Shown here: positions 17,214 through 26,195 of the stretch, one piece after another
Layout: the number at the start of each line of letters is the position of its first letter
Position numbering within the stretch: the stretch's first letter is position 1
Assembly: GCF_001476655.1 (NCBI RefSeq)
Contig: NZ_LDRT01000049.1
Span: forward strand, 1 to 64,000
Origin: Microbacterium testaceum
Lineage (GTDB): Bacteria > Actinomycetota > Actinomycetes > Actinomycetales > Microbacteriaceae
DNA length: 64,000 nucleotides
Reading direction: 5' to 3'
The notes under the pieces: model-generated
Database searches by the model: none
Seen by the model: the letters and a program-made list of their open reading frames with translations, nothing else
What the model was told of the DNA's origin: nothing
Program-made: the position numbers and the translations under genes

Positions 17214-18416
17214 GTGTCCACACGACCCGATCGAGCCGACTCCCGCAGTCTCGCCGAGGCGAGCCTCGCCGTCCACGGGGGGATCACCCTCGACAGCACG
17301 CGGGCCCTTCGCACGCCGCTCGTCATGTCGAACTCGTTCGCGCTGCCCGACGACCCCAGCGAGATCAGCTGGTCGGCGACCGCTCCCGGCCTGTACACGC
17401 GCAACACCGGTGTCAACCAGCAGGCGCTCGAGCGCAAGCTCGCGGCCCTCGAAGGCGGCGAGGACGCGGTCGCCCTCGCGTCCGGCGTCGCCGCCCTCCA
17501 CGCGGTGTTCTTCACGCACGTGCGCGCGGGTGACCACGTCGTCGTGAGCGATGTCGTCTACGAAGCGACCTGGCGGTTGTGGACCGAGCTCCTCCCCCGC
17601 CGCTACGGCATCCAGGCGACCTTCGTGGACGTGACGGACCCGGATGCCGTGCGCGCGGCGATGCGTCCCGAGACCCGCCTCGTGTGCGTCGAGGCCATCG
17701 CCAACCCGACCACGAAGGTCGCCGACATCACGATGCTCGCCGACATCGCCCACGAGGTCGGAGCGGTGCTGATGGTGGACTCGACGTTCACGCCTCCGCC
17801 CTTCTACCGCCCCCTCGCCGACGGGGCCGACCTCGTCGTGCATTCGTTGACGAAGTACATCAACGGCCACGGCGACGCGATGGGCGGCGCGGTGATCGGT
17901 CGTACCGAGCTGATCGCGCCGATCAAGGCCGACGCGATGGTCGACGTCGGCGGCGTCATCTCTCCGTTCAACGCGTGGATGATCCAGCGGGGATCGGTCA
18001 CGCTCCCCCTGCGTCTGCGTCAGCACTTCGCGTCGGCGCAGAGGATCGCCGAGTTCCTCGACGCCGACCGGCGGGTCGCCTTCGTCGCCTACCCCGGCCT
18101 CGCCTCGCACCCCGGACACGACGTGGCCCGCCGCCAGTTCGGCGGACGGGAGTTCGGCGGCATGATGGCGTTCGCCCTCGACGGCGACCCCGACGTCCAG
18201 AACCGGTTCGTGTCGAACCTGCGCCTGATCACGTCGGGGTTCTCGCTCGGCCACGACGACAGCCTCATCGTGCACACCGCCGCCGACGGACCGCGTACCG
18301 CGACGTACCCCGCGGAGTTCCGCCGGTACGGTCACCTGCGGCTCTCGGTGGGACTCGAGGACGCGGACGATCTGCTCGCGGACCTCGACGCGGCCCTGGA
18401 TGCCACACCCCTCTGA
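17214..18416 (+). CDS. PLP-dependent Cys/Met metabolism enzyme, methionine gamma-lyase-like
   Basis: A 400-residue PLP enzyme of the cystathionine gamma-synthase/methionine gamma-lyase family. YTRNTGVNQQALERKLAALE is the family's substrate/PLP phosphate segment. VDSTFTPPPFYRPL and the PLP-binding Lys214 in HSLTKYINGHGD are diagnostic. The C-terminus contains LRLSVGLEDADDLLADL, also conserved. It could release 2-ketobutyrate, ammonia and methanethiol from methionine, or act on a homocysteine/homoserine ester. The neighbouring Lrp regulator, homoserine dehydrogenase and amino acid permeases favour a catabolic lyase. ATG/GTG choice: GTG 17214 follows AGGAAGGAACC, a good ribosome site. Confidence 0.82.
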   Translation: MSTRPDRADSRSLAEASLAVHGGITLDSTRALRTPLVMSNSFALPDDPSEISWSATAPGLYTRNTGVNQQALERKLAALEGGEDAVALASGVAALHAVFFTHVRAGDHVVVSDVVYEATWRLWTELLPRRYGIQATFVDVTDPDAVRAAMRPETRLVCVEAIANPTTKVADITMLADIAHEVGAVLMVDSTFTPPPFYRPLADGADLVVHSLTKYINGHGDAMGGAVIGRTELIAPIKADAMVDVGGVISPFNAWMIQRGSVTLPLRLRQHFASAQRIAEFLDADRRVAFVAYPGLASHPGHDVARRQFGGREFGGMMAFALDGDPDVQNRFVSNLRLITSGFSLGHDDSLIVHTAADGPRTATYPAEFRRYGHLRLSVGLEDADDLLADLDAALDATPL

Positions 18417-18452
18417 CCTCGCGACGAGGTCGAGCGGGTGGCACCTCGAACG

Positions 18453-19109
18453 CTACTCGCAGCCGATCCCGTCACCGTCGCGATCGAGATGAGACCCGTA
18501 ACCGGGATCTCCCCGGCGCACGGGAGCCGCACCCGCCTCGCGGGCAGCCGTGCAGTTCTTGTAGTACACGGACTTCGGAGCCTCGGGTGCAGCGGCCTCC
18601 GGTGCAGCGACCTCGACGACGGGCGGGGCGGCATCCTTCGCCGCGACCTTGCCCTGGAGGTCGGCGATCGTCGCGGCCCGGGCGTCGAGTTCGGCCTTCG
18701 CTGTGGCCGCCGCCGCTTCCAGTTCGGCGACCCGCGCCGTGGCCGAGTCGCGCTGCTTCGTCATCGCGTCGCTCGCCGCCGTCGCCGACGCCAGGGTGTC
18801 CGCGGACTCCTCCGCCGCCGTCTGCGCCTCGGCGACATCCGACTGGAGGCCGGAGACCTGGGCCTTCAACGTGGCCACCTCGGACTGACTCCCCGCCCCG
18901 CCCGACACGGCTCCCACGACGAGCCCCAGCACGAGCGCCGCCCCGGCGACGAGGGCGCCGGTGCGGCGGGTGAGCGTCCTCTTCAGGAACGGCGTCGCCT
19001 GTCCCGCCGCGGCGGGGTCGTGCCACGCCGCTCCGTCCCAGTACCGCTGCTCGCCGCCGGCGTGCGGCGCCGCGTACCATCCGGCCGCGGGCAGGTTGAT
19101 GTGCTCCAT
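18453..19109 (-). CDS. Membrane-anchored DUF2510/Excalibur protein with coiled coil
   Basis: A 218-residue protein in four parts. Residues 8-30 form a DUF2510 motif (AGWYAAPHAGG, YWDGAAWHD), common in actinobacterial membrane proteins. One transmembrane helix follows at about 50-70. An extracellular Ala/Glu/Lys-rich coiled coil covers about 75-160. The C-terminus is an Excalibur calcium-binding domain with YYKNCTAAREAGAAPVRRGD and DRDGDGIGCE, where the Asp residues would bind calcium and the two Cys pair. The likely location is inner membrane with the domain facing the cell wall. It lies convergent with the PLP gene. Function is unknown beyond calcium binding. Confidence 0.82.
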   Translation of the reverse strand: MEHINLPAAGWYAAPHAGGEQRYWDGAAWHDPAAAGQATPFLKRTLTRRTGALVAGAALVLGLVVGAVSGGAGSQSEVATLKAQVSGLQSDVAEAQTAAEESADTLASATAASDAMTKQRDSATARVAELEAAAATAKAELDARAATIADLQGKVAAKDAAPPVVEVAAPEAAAPEAPKSVYYKNCTAAREAGAAPVRRGDPGYGSHLDRDGDGIGCE

Positions 19110-19348
19110 CGATCCCCCTCAACCGCCGCGTCTTCGCGGGCGGTGAATGTGTGCGCTCGGGTAGCGCTCCCCGTCGTCATCTTGGCGACACGCACGACGC
19201 CGCGCACTCTCCACCGGGCGAAGATGTCGCTCCGTGGCACTGCTCTCTGCGCTTCCCGTCTCTCGCACACGCACGCGGGCGGAATGCGCGTGCGGGAGAC
19301 GGGCCACGCAGGGGGCGGATCGTCGAGCGAGGTGCTCGCCGCCTCGAC

Positions 19349-21088
19349 TCACGGGAGGGTGACCGGCCCCGCCGATCCGGTGCCGAACAGGACGTGGGCC
19401 ACGTCGTCCGGGACGGCGAAGTCGGCGAGCCCGAGCCGCAAGGCGGTGACGGCATACTCGGCGGTCGACCGGGAGGTCGCGGCGATGGACGTGAGCGAGG
19501 GCGGTGCGCCCGCCTGATCGGGCTGGACGTTGACCATGACGGACACCACCCTGGGGAGGGCGTTCACCACATCGGCGAGCACGCTCACCACCGGAGCGGA
19601 GAGGGTGGACAGGGTGGCACCGAGGGTCGTGATGCGGTCGAACAACTGCGTCGTGAGCAGATTGGCCAGGGACGCGGTCACCGCAGAGCCGGATGCGGTG
19701 AGAGTGTTCAGGATCGTGGTCAGCTGGGGGAGGCCGGCCACGCTCAGAGCCGCGTTGATGGTGTTGACGATCACCCCCGTCGGCTGGTTCGACACAGTGA
19801 CGCCGATCGTCGCGGTCCCGTCCACGACGGCTCCGATCGTCGCGTCCACGCCGAGCGACACCGTGGCGAGGGTAAACCCGGCGGCCGAGACGCTCGTGGA
19901 CAGCGTGATCTTCAACTGTGCGTTCCGGATCGCCGTGCGCAGGGCGTCCGTGACGTCATCGGCCCAGTCGTCGAGGAGTGCCCCCGCTTCGGCGACCATG
20001 GCGTTGACGACCCCCGCGTTCAGGACGAGCTCCGTGTTGGGCGCGGCACCGTTCAGCGGACCCGTGAGCCGCTCGAGGTCGACGAGGATGCGTCCGTTCG
20101 CGAGATCGATCGTGAATCCGTCGCCCTGGAGTTGGAGACCGAGGAACGGGGCGACCGTCGACTGCAGGTTGAGCCCGCTGATCGTGACAGTGCCCGTCAT
20201 GCTCGCGGCGGCGATCCCCGGCACCCGGAGGGCGAGGGCGGACCGCAGGTTCTGCGCGATCAGCCCGTTCTGTCCGATGAGTCCGGCGACCGCGGTCTCC
20301 AGCTGCCCCACCGTCGTCGTCACGGCTCCGGTCAGCGCGCCCACCGCCGGTGAATCCAGCGTCACCCCGAGAGAGGCGATGCCGTAATCCCTCTGAGAGA
20401 CCGGCTGCGCGGAGGCCACGCCCCACACCTGCTCGAGGAGAGCCGCGCACCCGTCCAGCTGAGAACTCGCCGCGACCGCGCCGACCTCGAGCGTCGCCGT
20501 CTCCAGGCCGGTGATCGCGGGGAGCAGATCGGTGAGGTCGATCGTCGCCGGCCGCGGCAGATCGTCGTCGGGCGTCGAGTCGGAGACCAGGACCGCTCCG
20601 GAGTCGTTGATCAACCCGGAGGCGCCGGCCGCGCGACCGCTGGTCGCCCCCTGAGCCCACTGATTCGCCGCCCCCAGGGCGGCTCCGGGAAGCCCGACGC
20701 TGAACCCGGTCAGATCCACTCCCACGATGCCCAGGGCCGTGACGTTCAACGGGTTCGCGAAGGTGTACACGGGCGGGGTGGAACCGAGGTCGATCGCGTT
20801 CGCGGGATCGGGGACCGGGGTGCCGTCGGCCTGCACCGTCAGGCGCATGTCATCGAGTTGGGCGATCGCGTCGAGGTCGATCCCGAGCAGTTCGCCGGCG
20901 AGGAAGGTGCCGCGCGAGCGGCTCTCCACCGCCGGATTCTGCGCACAGTCGAGTGTGGCCGTCCCGAGCGCGTCCTCGTGGACCCACTCGGCGTCGTTCC
21001 AGCTCGCCGTCGTCGCGGTGATGCCCAGCGGCACCACGAGCACCGCCCCGATCGACGCGGCCAACGCCGCGCGTACCGATGTCTTCAC
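19349..21088 (-). CDS. Choice-of-anchor G family secreted protein with SipW-type signal
   Basis: A 579-residue exported protein resembling the choice-of-anchor G family. The N-terminal signal has a hydrophobic stretch followed by TASWNDAEWV, the Trp/Thr-rich type of cleavage region seen in SipW-dependent cargo. The bulk is Ala/Thr/Val-rich beta-type repeats (for example LTGAVTTTVGQLETAVAGL). No catalytic motif or clear membrane anchor is seen at its C-terminus. It is the last gene of a four-gene operon. Its ATG overlaps the stop of the preceding LPXTG-protein gene (ATGA). A structural or fibre-like surface role is inferred from the operon. Confidence 0.72.
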   Translation of the reverse strand: MKTSVRAALAASIGAVLVVPLGITATTASWNDAEWVHEDALGTATLDCAQNPAVESRSRGTFLAGELLGIDLDAIAQLDDMRLTVQADGTPVPDPANAIDLGSTPPVYTFANPLNVTALGIVGVDLTGFSVGLPGAALGAANQWAQGATSGRAAGASGLINDSGAVLVSDSTPDDDLPRPATIDLTDLLPAITGLETATLEVGAVAASSQLDGCAALLEQVWGVASAQPVSQRDYGIASLGVTLDSPAVGALTGAVTTTVGQLETAVAGLIGQNGLIAQNLRSALALRVPGIAAASMTGTVTISGLNLQSTVAPFLGLQLQGDGFTIDLANGRILVDLERLTGPLNGAAPNTELVLNAGVVNAMVAEAGALLDDWADDVTDALRTAIRNAQLKITLSTSVSAAGFTLATVSLGVDATIGAVVDGTATIGVTVSNQPTGVIVNTINAALSVAGLPQLTTILNTLTASGSAVTASLANLLTTQLFDRITTLGATLSTLSAPVVSVLADVVNALPRVVSVMVNVQPDQAGAPPSLTSIAATSRSTAEYAVTALRLGLADFAVPDDVAHVLFGTGSAGPVTLP

Positions 21089-21813
21089 CGTCGTCCTCCG
21101 TTCCGTGCGATGCGCAGCGACGCGCCGAGCCCCAGCAGGCCGGCCGCGAGCGCGCCGACGCCGATCAGCGCCGTCGGGTCGAACCCGGTGACCGGCAGTC
21201 GATCCGGCGGTCGGACCGCGACATCGTCGATCGACGTGGCTGTGAGACCGATCCCCATCCGACCGCGCAGCCCCATCAGCGAGGTGTCCTCCTGCGCCGC
21301 GGCGGAGTCGTCCACCGAGAGCGTCACCAGCAGGAACTGGGGCGCGGAGGGCGTGAGGGGACGCAGCTCGAACGACGGCGACGCCGAGGTGTAGTCCTCG
21401 GCCGGGGTCGCCAGCGTGACGGGGCGACTACCCGATGCGCACAGAGGCCGGTCCGGGAAGCCCGCCCACGGCGCATCGCAGACGTCGACCTGCATGATCA
21501 GACCGCGCGGCGTCTCGGCGAGCGGACCGCTCTTGCGCAGTTCCAGGGCGAGGGTCGCGCGGGTGGCGTCCTCGAGTCGTGCGCGGATCTGCCAGAAAGC
21601 GGGGTCCCCGGGGCTGAGGTCGAGGAACTCGGCGGGGTAGGGGTCGGAGGAGAGCACCAACCGGCCCGGCGCGCCCGTGGGTGGGACGTCGACGAACGCC
21701 GCGCGGGCCGCGTCGGCGACGAAGAGGCCTCCCGCTCCGATGAGCACGAGGGAAGCGGCGGCGGCGAGGACCGCGCTGACGCGCCGGCGACCGGCGCGGA
21801 GAGAGAGGGACAT
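21085..21813 (-). CDS. LPXTG-anchored surface protein
   Basis: A 242-residue secreted protein. The N-terminus has a basic segment (RAGRRR) and a hydrophobic helix ending near ADAARAAF, a signal peptide. The C-terminus has LPVTG, a hydrophobic helix and the positively charged tail RIARNGGRR, a canonical sortase sorting signal, so the protein should be covalently attached to the cell wall. The middle contains a few Cys (VCDAPW, LCASG) that could form a disulphide. The start ATG 21813 follows AGGAGA. It lies 13 nt after the SipW-type peptidase gene and overlaps the start of the choice-of-anchor G gene, so it belongs to that operon. Confidence 0.75.
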   Translation of the reverse strand: MSLSLRAGRRRVSAVLAAAASLVLIGAGGLFVADAARAAFVDVPPTGAPGRLVLSSDPYPAEFLDLSPGDPAFWQIRARLEDATRATLALELRKSGPLAETPRGLIMQVDVCDAPWAGFPDRPLCASGSRPVTLATPAEDYTSASPSFELRPLTPSAPQFLLVTLSVDDSAAAQEDTSLMGLRGRMGIGLTATSIDDVAVRPPDRLPVTGFDPTALIGVGALAAGLLGLGASLRIARNGGRR

Positions 21814-21826
21814 GGGTCTCCTGGGG

Positions 21827-22438
21827 TCAGCGGGAGGGGTGGGACGTCTGCGTCCGGGGCGATGAGGGCCACAGAGCCCACGCGATGACCGCGGCGACGA
21901 GCACGGATCCCCCGAGCATGGCCGCGGGCGCCTTCGCCGCGGTGATGATCGATCCGGCGACGGGTGCACCGACGAGGACGCGGGCGGCGGTGGTCACGAC
22001 GTACGGACGGAGATCGGCGGAATCGTTCGCGTCGCCGCGGAGGGTGAGGCTGCGGGCCTGCGGATCCCCCGCGACGGGCTGGACGTCGACGATGCGGTGG
22101 GTCACCTGGGCACCGTTGCCCGGGCGCCGTACCGTCACGACGTCTCCGACCGCGAGGTCGGCGGCGTCGACCGTCTGGGTGATCGCGGCGGCACCGGTGG
22201 GGAGGGTGGGAGACATCGACCCGGTCATGAAGACGATGATCCCCAGCCCCCACACGGCGCTCGCCACCAACCAGGTGACGGTGAGGATGCCGAGGCATCC
22301 GACGAGGGTGGTCACGGCATCCCGAATCCGCTCGATCGGCGTGACCGCTTCGACGGCGGACGCTCCAGCGGATGCCCTGTGTCGGGGGCCCGCGGCGTGC
22401 GCGGCGACGGGGCGGGATGCCGTGACCAGATCGTTCAC
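21827..22438 (-). CDS. SipW-type (Ser/His) signal peptidase I
   Basis: A 203-residue membrane peptidase of the ER/archaeal-like signal peptidase class. A transmembrane helix (about 45-70) precedes the catalytic Ser74 in TGSMSPTL. The general base is His114 in QVTHRIVD, instead of the lysine of ordinary bacterial LepB. GDANDSAD and a C-terminal transmembrane helix (GGSVLVAAVIAWALW) complete the pattern. It should cleave the unusual signal peptides of the two neighbouring SipW-type cargo proteins. The GTG start overlaps the stop of the cargo gene before it (GTGA). Upstream in-frame sequence is antisense or out-of-frame shadow and was dropped. Confidence 0.83.
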   Translation of the reverse strand: MNDLVTASRPVAAHAAGPRHRASAGASAVEAVTPIERIRDAVTTLVGCLGILTVTWLVASAVWGLGIIVFMTGSMSPTLPTGAAAITQTVDAADLAVGDVVTVRRPGNGAQVTHRIVDVQPVAGDPQARSLTLRGDANDSADLRPYVVTTAARVLVGAPVAGSIITAAKAPAAMLGGSVLVAAVIAWALWPSSPRTQTSHPSR

Positions 22439-23121
22439 GAGGTGGCCACGAACTCCCAGGCGGGGGCGATCGTCCGGCCCATGTAGTCCTCGACGGTCGT
22501 TCCACCCGCCAGCGGGATCGGGTCGGGAAGCGTGACCTCGAAGCAGTAGTACTGCACCGAGCCGGACGCCGCCGCGAGCGGCTGCGTGACGGATCCACCC
22601 GTACCCGACAGGGCGCCATCGGCGATGATGGTCGCGCCTCCCGTGAATGCCGATCCGTCGCACGTGAAAGCGGTGGCGCTCGTCGCCACGCGAACGTCGA
22701 GGGCGTCGAAGAGCAGGTCGCCCGCATCGTTGACGGTGATGCCGGCCCCCGTGACCGCGGGCTGGAGCTCGACGTCGCCGGCGATGGACGCAGCCTTGGT
22801 GCGCAGCGCCACGGCGGCGTAGACGCTGTCGCCCGGGGTGAGTTCGGTGCCGAGCAGCCCGGCCGCGGTGAACACCATCTCCCCACCGGGGTTGTCCGGC
22901 TCGTCCGTCCAGGCGGCGGGGTCGAAGCCCGGATCGGTGTTCTGCTCGATCGCGAAGGTCGACGTTCCGACGCCGGGTCCCCCCGCACCATCCCCTCCGA
23001 ACACCCACTCGGTGTCGGTCCAGGCCGCCAGGGTCGCGGCGACGCCGACCCCGAGAGCCGCGCCGCCGGCAGCGACGGCGAAAATACGACGCCGAACGAC
23101 CCGGCGCTTCTGGTTCTCCAT
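22435..23121 (-). CDS. SipW-dependent exported cargo protein (TasA/camelysin-like type)
   Basis: A 228-residue exported protein, first gene of the SipW operon. The basic N-terminus (KRRVVRRR) and hydrophobic helix lead to AATLAAWTDTEW, the cleavage region typical of SipW-processed proteins, where TasA and camelysin have AYFTDT-like sequences. The mature part is Gly/Ala/Thr-rich with predicted beta structure and two Cys (FTCDGS, YYCFEV). It may form surface fibres or matrix, by analogy to TasA; sequence similarity beyond the signal region is not obvious to me. The promoter should lie in the 288-nt divergent region before the LuxR-type regulator gene. Confidence 0.72.
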   Translation of the reverse strand: MENQKRRVVRRRIFAVAAGGAALGVGVAATLAAWTDTEWVFGGDGAGGPGVGTSTFAIEQNTDPGFDPAAWTDEPDNPGGEMVFTAAGLLGTELTPGDSVYAAVALRTKAASIAGDVELQPAVTGAGITVNDAGDLLFDALDVRVATSATAFTCDGSAFTGGATIIADGALSGTGGSVTQPLAAASGSVQYYCFEVTLPDPIPLAGGTTVEDYMGRTIAPAWEFVATS

Positions 23122-23409
23122 AGAAACCCCTATCAGTTTCGATCCACTCGGCCGATACCGAGCGGGCGGGGCGACCCCGCGGGGCGAGCCTCCCGTCCTG
23201 AAGGGCGCGCGCCCAAGGCCTCGGAGCGGGAATCAGAGCGAACCTCAGTGGATGCCGAGAGCCCCCTGTCCGTTCGAATGAGAACGCGCGGTTCTTCTCG
23301 ACTACTGAGCCGAGAGGTAAGTAGTGCGGAAGCCGGACAGCCGCCCCGAGCTGCGTGCATGCGGATATGGTGAAAAGGGAAACCGGATCCACGAGGGGGT
23401 GGTGCGGGG

Positions 23410-25956
23410 GTGATTTCAGGTTTCCGCGGCGGAGAGAACGCCCTTCAGATCACCGGTCGTGCAGCCGATCCGGAAGGGATCGCACGGCATCTGGAGGCCG
23501 GAACGCCGGTGTTGTTGGTCGGGCCCGTCGGCGTCGGGAAAACCGTGACGATGCGCCGTGTCGCCTCGGCGCTCGCACGACGAGATCTCCCGACACAGCT
23601 CGTGCGGGGAGTGGAACCGGTGCTCGAGCCGGGACCGGTGGCGATGGAGGATCTCCCGACGCCGGGGACGACGTTGCTGGTGGACGACGCCCACGCGTTG
23701 GACGAGCGTTCCGCCGCGACCCTGCTGCACGGCGTGTATCGCCGCCGCGTCACGGCGTGCATCGCCGTGGAGACGCCACTGTTCTCGCGTCCGGCGCCCG
23801 ACGCATTCACCCACTCGTTGCTGGAGCTGGGAAGCCGGGGCTTCGCCCTTCGCATCGACATCGAGCCCCTCAGCGAGACGAAGGCATTCGCATTCCTCCG
23901 GGAGTGCGGGGCCGACGCTCTCGACGAGGTGACCACGGACGCGCTGGTGTGGATGGCGAACGGCTCCCGGGCCCTGCTGTACGAGTTCGCCGAGGTCGCC
24001 ACCCACGCCGTGCGGCACGGGCGCGACCCTCTCGCCGCCCTGCGCGAAGCCCCGATGTGGACGCGCCTGGGAGAGGCGGTGAACAAGAACGTGTCGACCC
24101 TCGATCACGAGCACCTGTCGACCCTCGTCGCACTCGGCCGGTTCCCCGGTCTGGCGTCCTCGCACGCCGCGCGGATACGCCCGTTCCATGAGATCGACGA
24201 GCTGCGCGCGCACGGGTACGTCTTCCAGGACGACTCGGCATCCGGCGCGCTGTGGGCCAACCCCGTACTCGCAGCCGAAGCCGTGCGCGCCCTCGGCGAG
24301 CAGCAGGTCCGCACCGTCGTCGACACCGCGGTCGCCCGCATGCTGGATGCGGGCGGGCGCTGGTGGAGTCCGCCGATCGCGACGGTCGTCGCCGAGGCGA
24401 TCCTGCGAGACGACCCTCCGCCTGCTTCGCTGACGAACGACCTCTCCCGGCGGGCCCTGCTCGACGCCGCGCGGCACGCCAACGACCTGGGCCGTTTCGC
24501 CTCGGCCGAGGCATTCGCCACGACCGGCATCGTCGAAGAGCCGGACGACGTCGCCCTCTGCTTGGAGCTCGCGCACGCGCGCGTCTGCGCCGGCGACCCG
24601 CGGGCGGGCGAACAGGTGCCGCAGGCGGTCTCGGCGGAGCCGGATCGACACCGGGCGCAGCAGATCGCGAGGGCGTGGGAGATGCGCGGGTTCTTCTCCC
24701 CCACCCGCGACCTGCTCGCCGCGCTCGACCGCGGCCGGGCCGACGACGCGGAACCCGATCCCTCCGCCGCGCGCGTCGACACCCTCGGGTTCGCGCTGCA
24801 GTGGCCGCTCGCGCGGGACCACGCGCAGCACACAGCGCGCACGTCCTGCGGGTACTGGCGCGTCTGGGCGTGGCTGCGGGAGGCGCATGCCCGGGCGCAG
24901 TTGGGCGACGCCGAGGGCACGGACCAACTGCTCACTCGCGTGGACGAGTTCGTCTACGAGAGCGGTATCTCCGGCCTCGACACCGCGGAACGACTGTGGG
25001 CGCTGACGGTCTCGCTGGTGACGCGCCTGATGCTGAACACGGATCTCCCCCTGCTCCATGAGCGGATCGCCGACGAGCGGCGTCGGGCCGTGCGAGAAGG
25101 AGACGACCGGACGTTGGGCCTGGCCGGGCTGGCCGCCTCTCTGTCGGCGGCTGTCAGCGGGGAGAGCGACACCGCCCTCCGGAACCTCGCGGCGGCGCGG
25201 GCACGATTCCACCTCATCCGCAAGGACATGGCGGCGGCGAGCGTGAAGCTGCTGATCGCCCAGTTCATCGCCGTCCACGACCGGATCCCCGAGGCCCGAC
25301 GCATCGTCGATCGCGTCGCGAGCCTGTGGACGGACGGTCCGCTGAGTCTTCGTCACGATTACGTCGCGGCACGCTCGATGATCGACGCGCTGGACGGGCG
25401 GTACGACGACGCCGCCCGCGCGGCCGCGCACGCTCTGCGGTTGACCGCGGGAAGGCCGTCTCCGCTGCTGCGGCTTCGCGACCTCCACCGGGCGGCGACG
25501 CTCGGGGTGGCCGGTCGCGACGCGCACGAGGAGAGAGCTCGCCTGCTGACGGGGGTCGCGGCATCCGTTCGCCGGTTCTGGGGTGACGCGCCGGTCCCGT
25601 TGGTGAGCGGCCACCGACACGCTGAGCTGCGAGCGGCTCTGCTGCGGACGCTCGTCCCGCAGTCGTCTCCTTCTCCCCTGACGGAGGCGGACGCTCCCGC
25701 CGCCGAGACGGCACCGCTCGACGCGTCGTCGCTCACCCGTCGGGAGCGGGAGATCGCCGGATTGATCGCCGCCGGCATGTCGAACCGCGACATCGCCGTT
25801 CACCTCTTCCTCTCCGTCCGCACGGTCGAGTCGCACGTCTACCAGGCCCGCGCCAAGCTGGGCGCGGAGTCTCGCCGCGACCTCGGTCGTCGTGTCGCGC
25901 GTGACGCGCTCGCCTCGTCCGCCCCGGCCGCTCCCGACGCGTCACCCATTCCGTGA
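23410..25956 (+). CDS. Large LuxR-family regulator with N-terminal ATPase
   Basis: An 848-residue regulator. The N-terminal P-loop ATPase has Walker A GPVGVGKT (residues 38-45) and Walker B LLVDDAH (89-95). The long helical middle is TPR-like, and a LuxR helix-turn-helix near the C-terminus reads LTRREREIAGLIAAGMSNRD and SVRTVESHVYQARAKLG. This is the LAL/MalT-like STAND architecture, in which ligand and ATP binding release the DNA-binding domain. The start is GTG 23410 within a G-rich stretch. It diverges from the SipW surface-protein operon with 288 nt between, so it may control that operon; this is inference. Confidence 0.82.
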   Translation: MISGFRGGENALQITGRAADPEGIARHLEAGTPVLLVGPVGVGKTVTMRRVASALARRDLPTQLVRGVEPVLEPGPVAMEDLPTPGTTLLVDDAHALDERSAATLLHGVYRRRVTACIAVETPLFSRPAPDAFTHSLLELGSRGFALRIDIEPLSETKAFAFLRECGADALDEVTTDALVWMANGSRALLYEFAEVATHAVRHGRDPLAALREAPMWTRLGEAVNKNVSTLDHEHLSTLVALGRFPGLASSHAARIRPFHEIDELRAHGYVFQDDSASGALWANPVLAAEAVRALGEQQVRTVVDTAVARMLDAGGRWWSPPIATVVAEAILRDDPPPASLTNDLSRRALLDAARHANDLGRFASAEAFATTGIVEEPDDVALCLELAHARVCAGDPRAGEQVPQAVSAEPDRHRAQQIARAWEMRGFFSPTRDLLAALDRGRADDAEPDPSAARVDTLGFALQWPLARDHAQHTARTSCGYWRVWAWLREAHARAQLGDAEGTDQLLTRVDEFVYESGISGLDTAERLWALTVSLVTRLMLNTDLPLLHERIADERRRAVREGDDRTLGLAGLAASLSAAVSGESDTALRNLAAARARFHLIRKDMAAASVKLLIAQFIAVHDRIPEARRIVDRVASLWTDGPLSLRHDYVAARSMIDALDGRYDDAARAAAHALRLTAGRPSPLLRLRDLHRAATLGVAGRDAHEERARLLTGVAASVRRFWGDAPVPLVSGHRHAELRAALLRTLVPQSSPSPLTEADAPAAETAPLDASSLTRREREIAGLIAAGMSNRDIAVHLFLSVRTVESHVYQARAKLGAESRRDLGRRVARDALASSAPAAPDASPIP

Positions 25957-25980
25957 CGACACTGCGGCGCACCCCCGGTG

Positions 25981-26140
25981 AATCACGAAAAGATAACGCC
26001 GCCCCCTTCCCTTCCGTTACCTCACCGTTATAGAGTGCTCGCACGGTAGTTGTTTTGCTGTGGCAGCTACCGGCATGTGATTGCAGGACACTCTGGTGCA
26101 GAGATGGGCCGGTCGAGATTTCTCGGCCGGCCCTTCGTCG
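25981..26140 (+). repeat. Duplicated structured element, copy 1 (candidate small RNA or 5' regulator)
   Basis: The first ~115 nt are nearly identical to 26846-26965, with only a few substitutions. The element contains a direct repeat CCGTTA-N5-CCGTTA (26014-26030) that overlaps a -10-like TATAGA (26029-26034). A stem follows: CGGTAGTTG (26044-26052) pairs with CAGCTACCG (26064-26072). AGAGTG (26032-26037) can pair with CACTCT (26089-26094). A GC-rich 13-bp hairpin (26106-26133, one G-T pair) with a T-containing tail ends the element. The next gene starts 56 nt after the tail. A short RNA of about 100 nt or an attenuated leader is possible. I do not recognise the family. Confidence 0.6.
26106..26138 (+). 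terminator. Hairpin terminator of duplicated element, copy 1
   Basis: GGGCCGGTCGAGA pairs with TCTCGGCCGGCCC, followed by TTCGTC. The stem differs from that of copy 2 in sequence but keeps full pairing. The T-run is short, as usual in high-GC actinobacteria. Confidence 0.6.
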
Positions 26141-26195
26141 TTCTCGCGTCCCTTTCCGACGCCCGGAACATCCGTCGAGGCAGCAGGATGAGGGG

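Noticed and set aside
26055-26195. TTG-initiated frame in the duplicated element (LWQLP...) that is shared by both copies
   Set aside because: The similarity follows from the duplicated DNA; no ribosome site precedes the TTG and the frame drifts into the next gene. Kept as RNA element instead.
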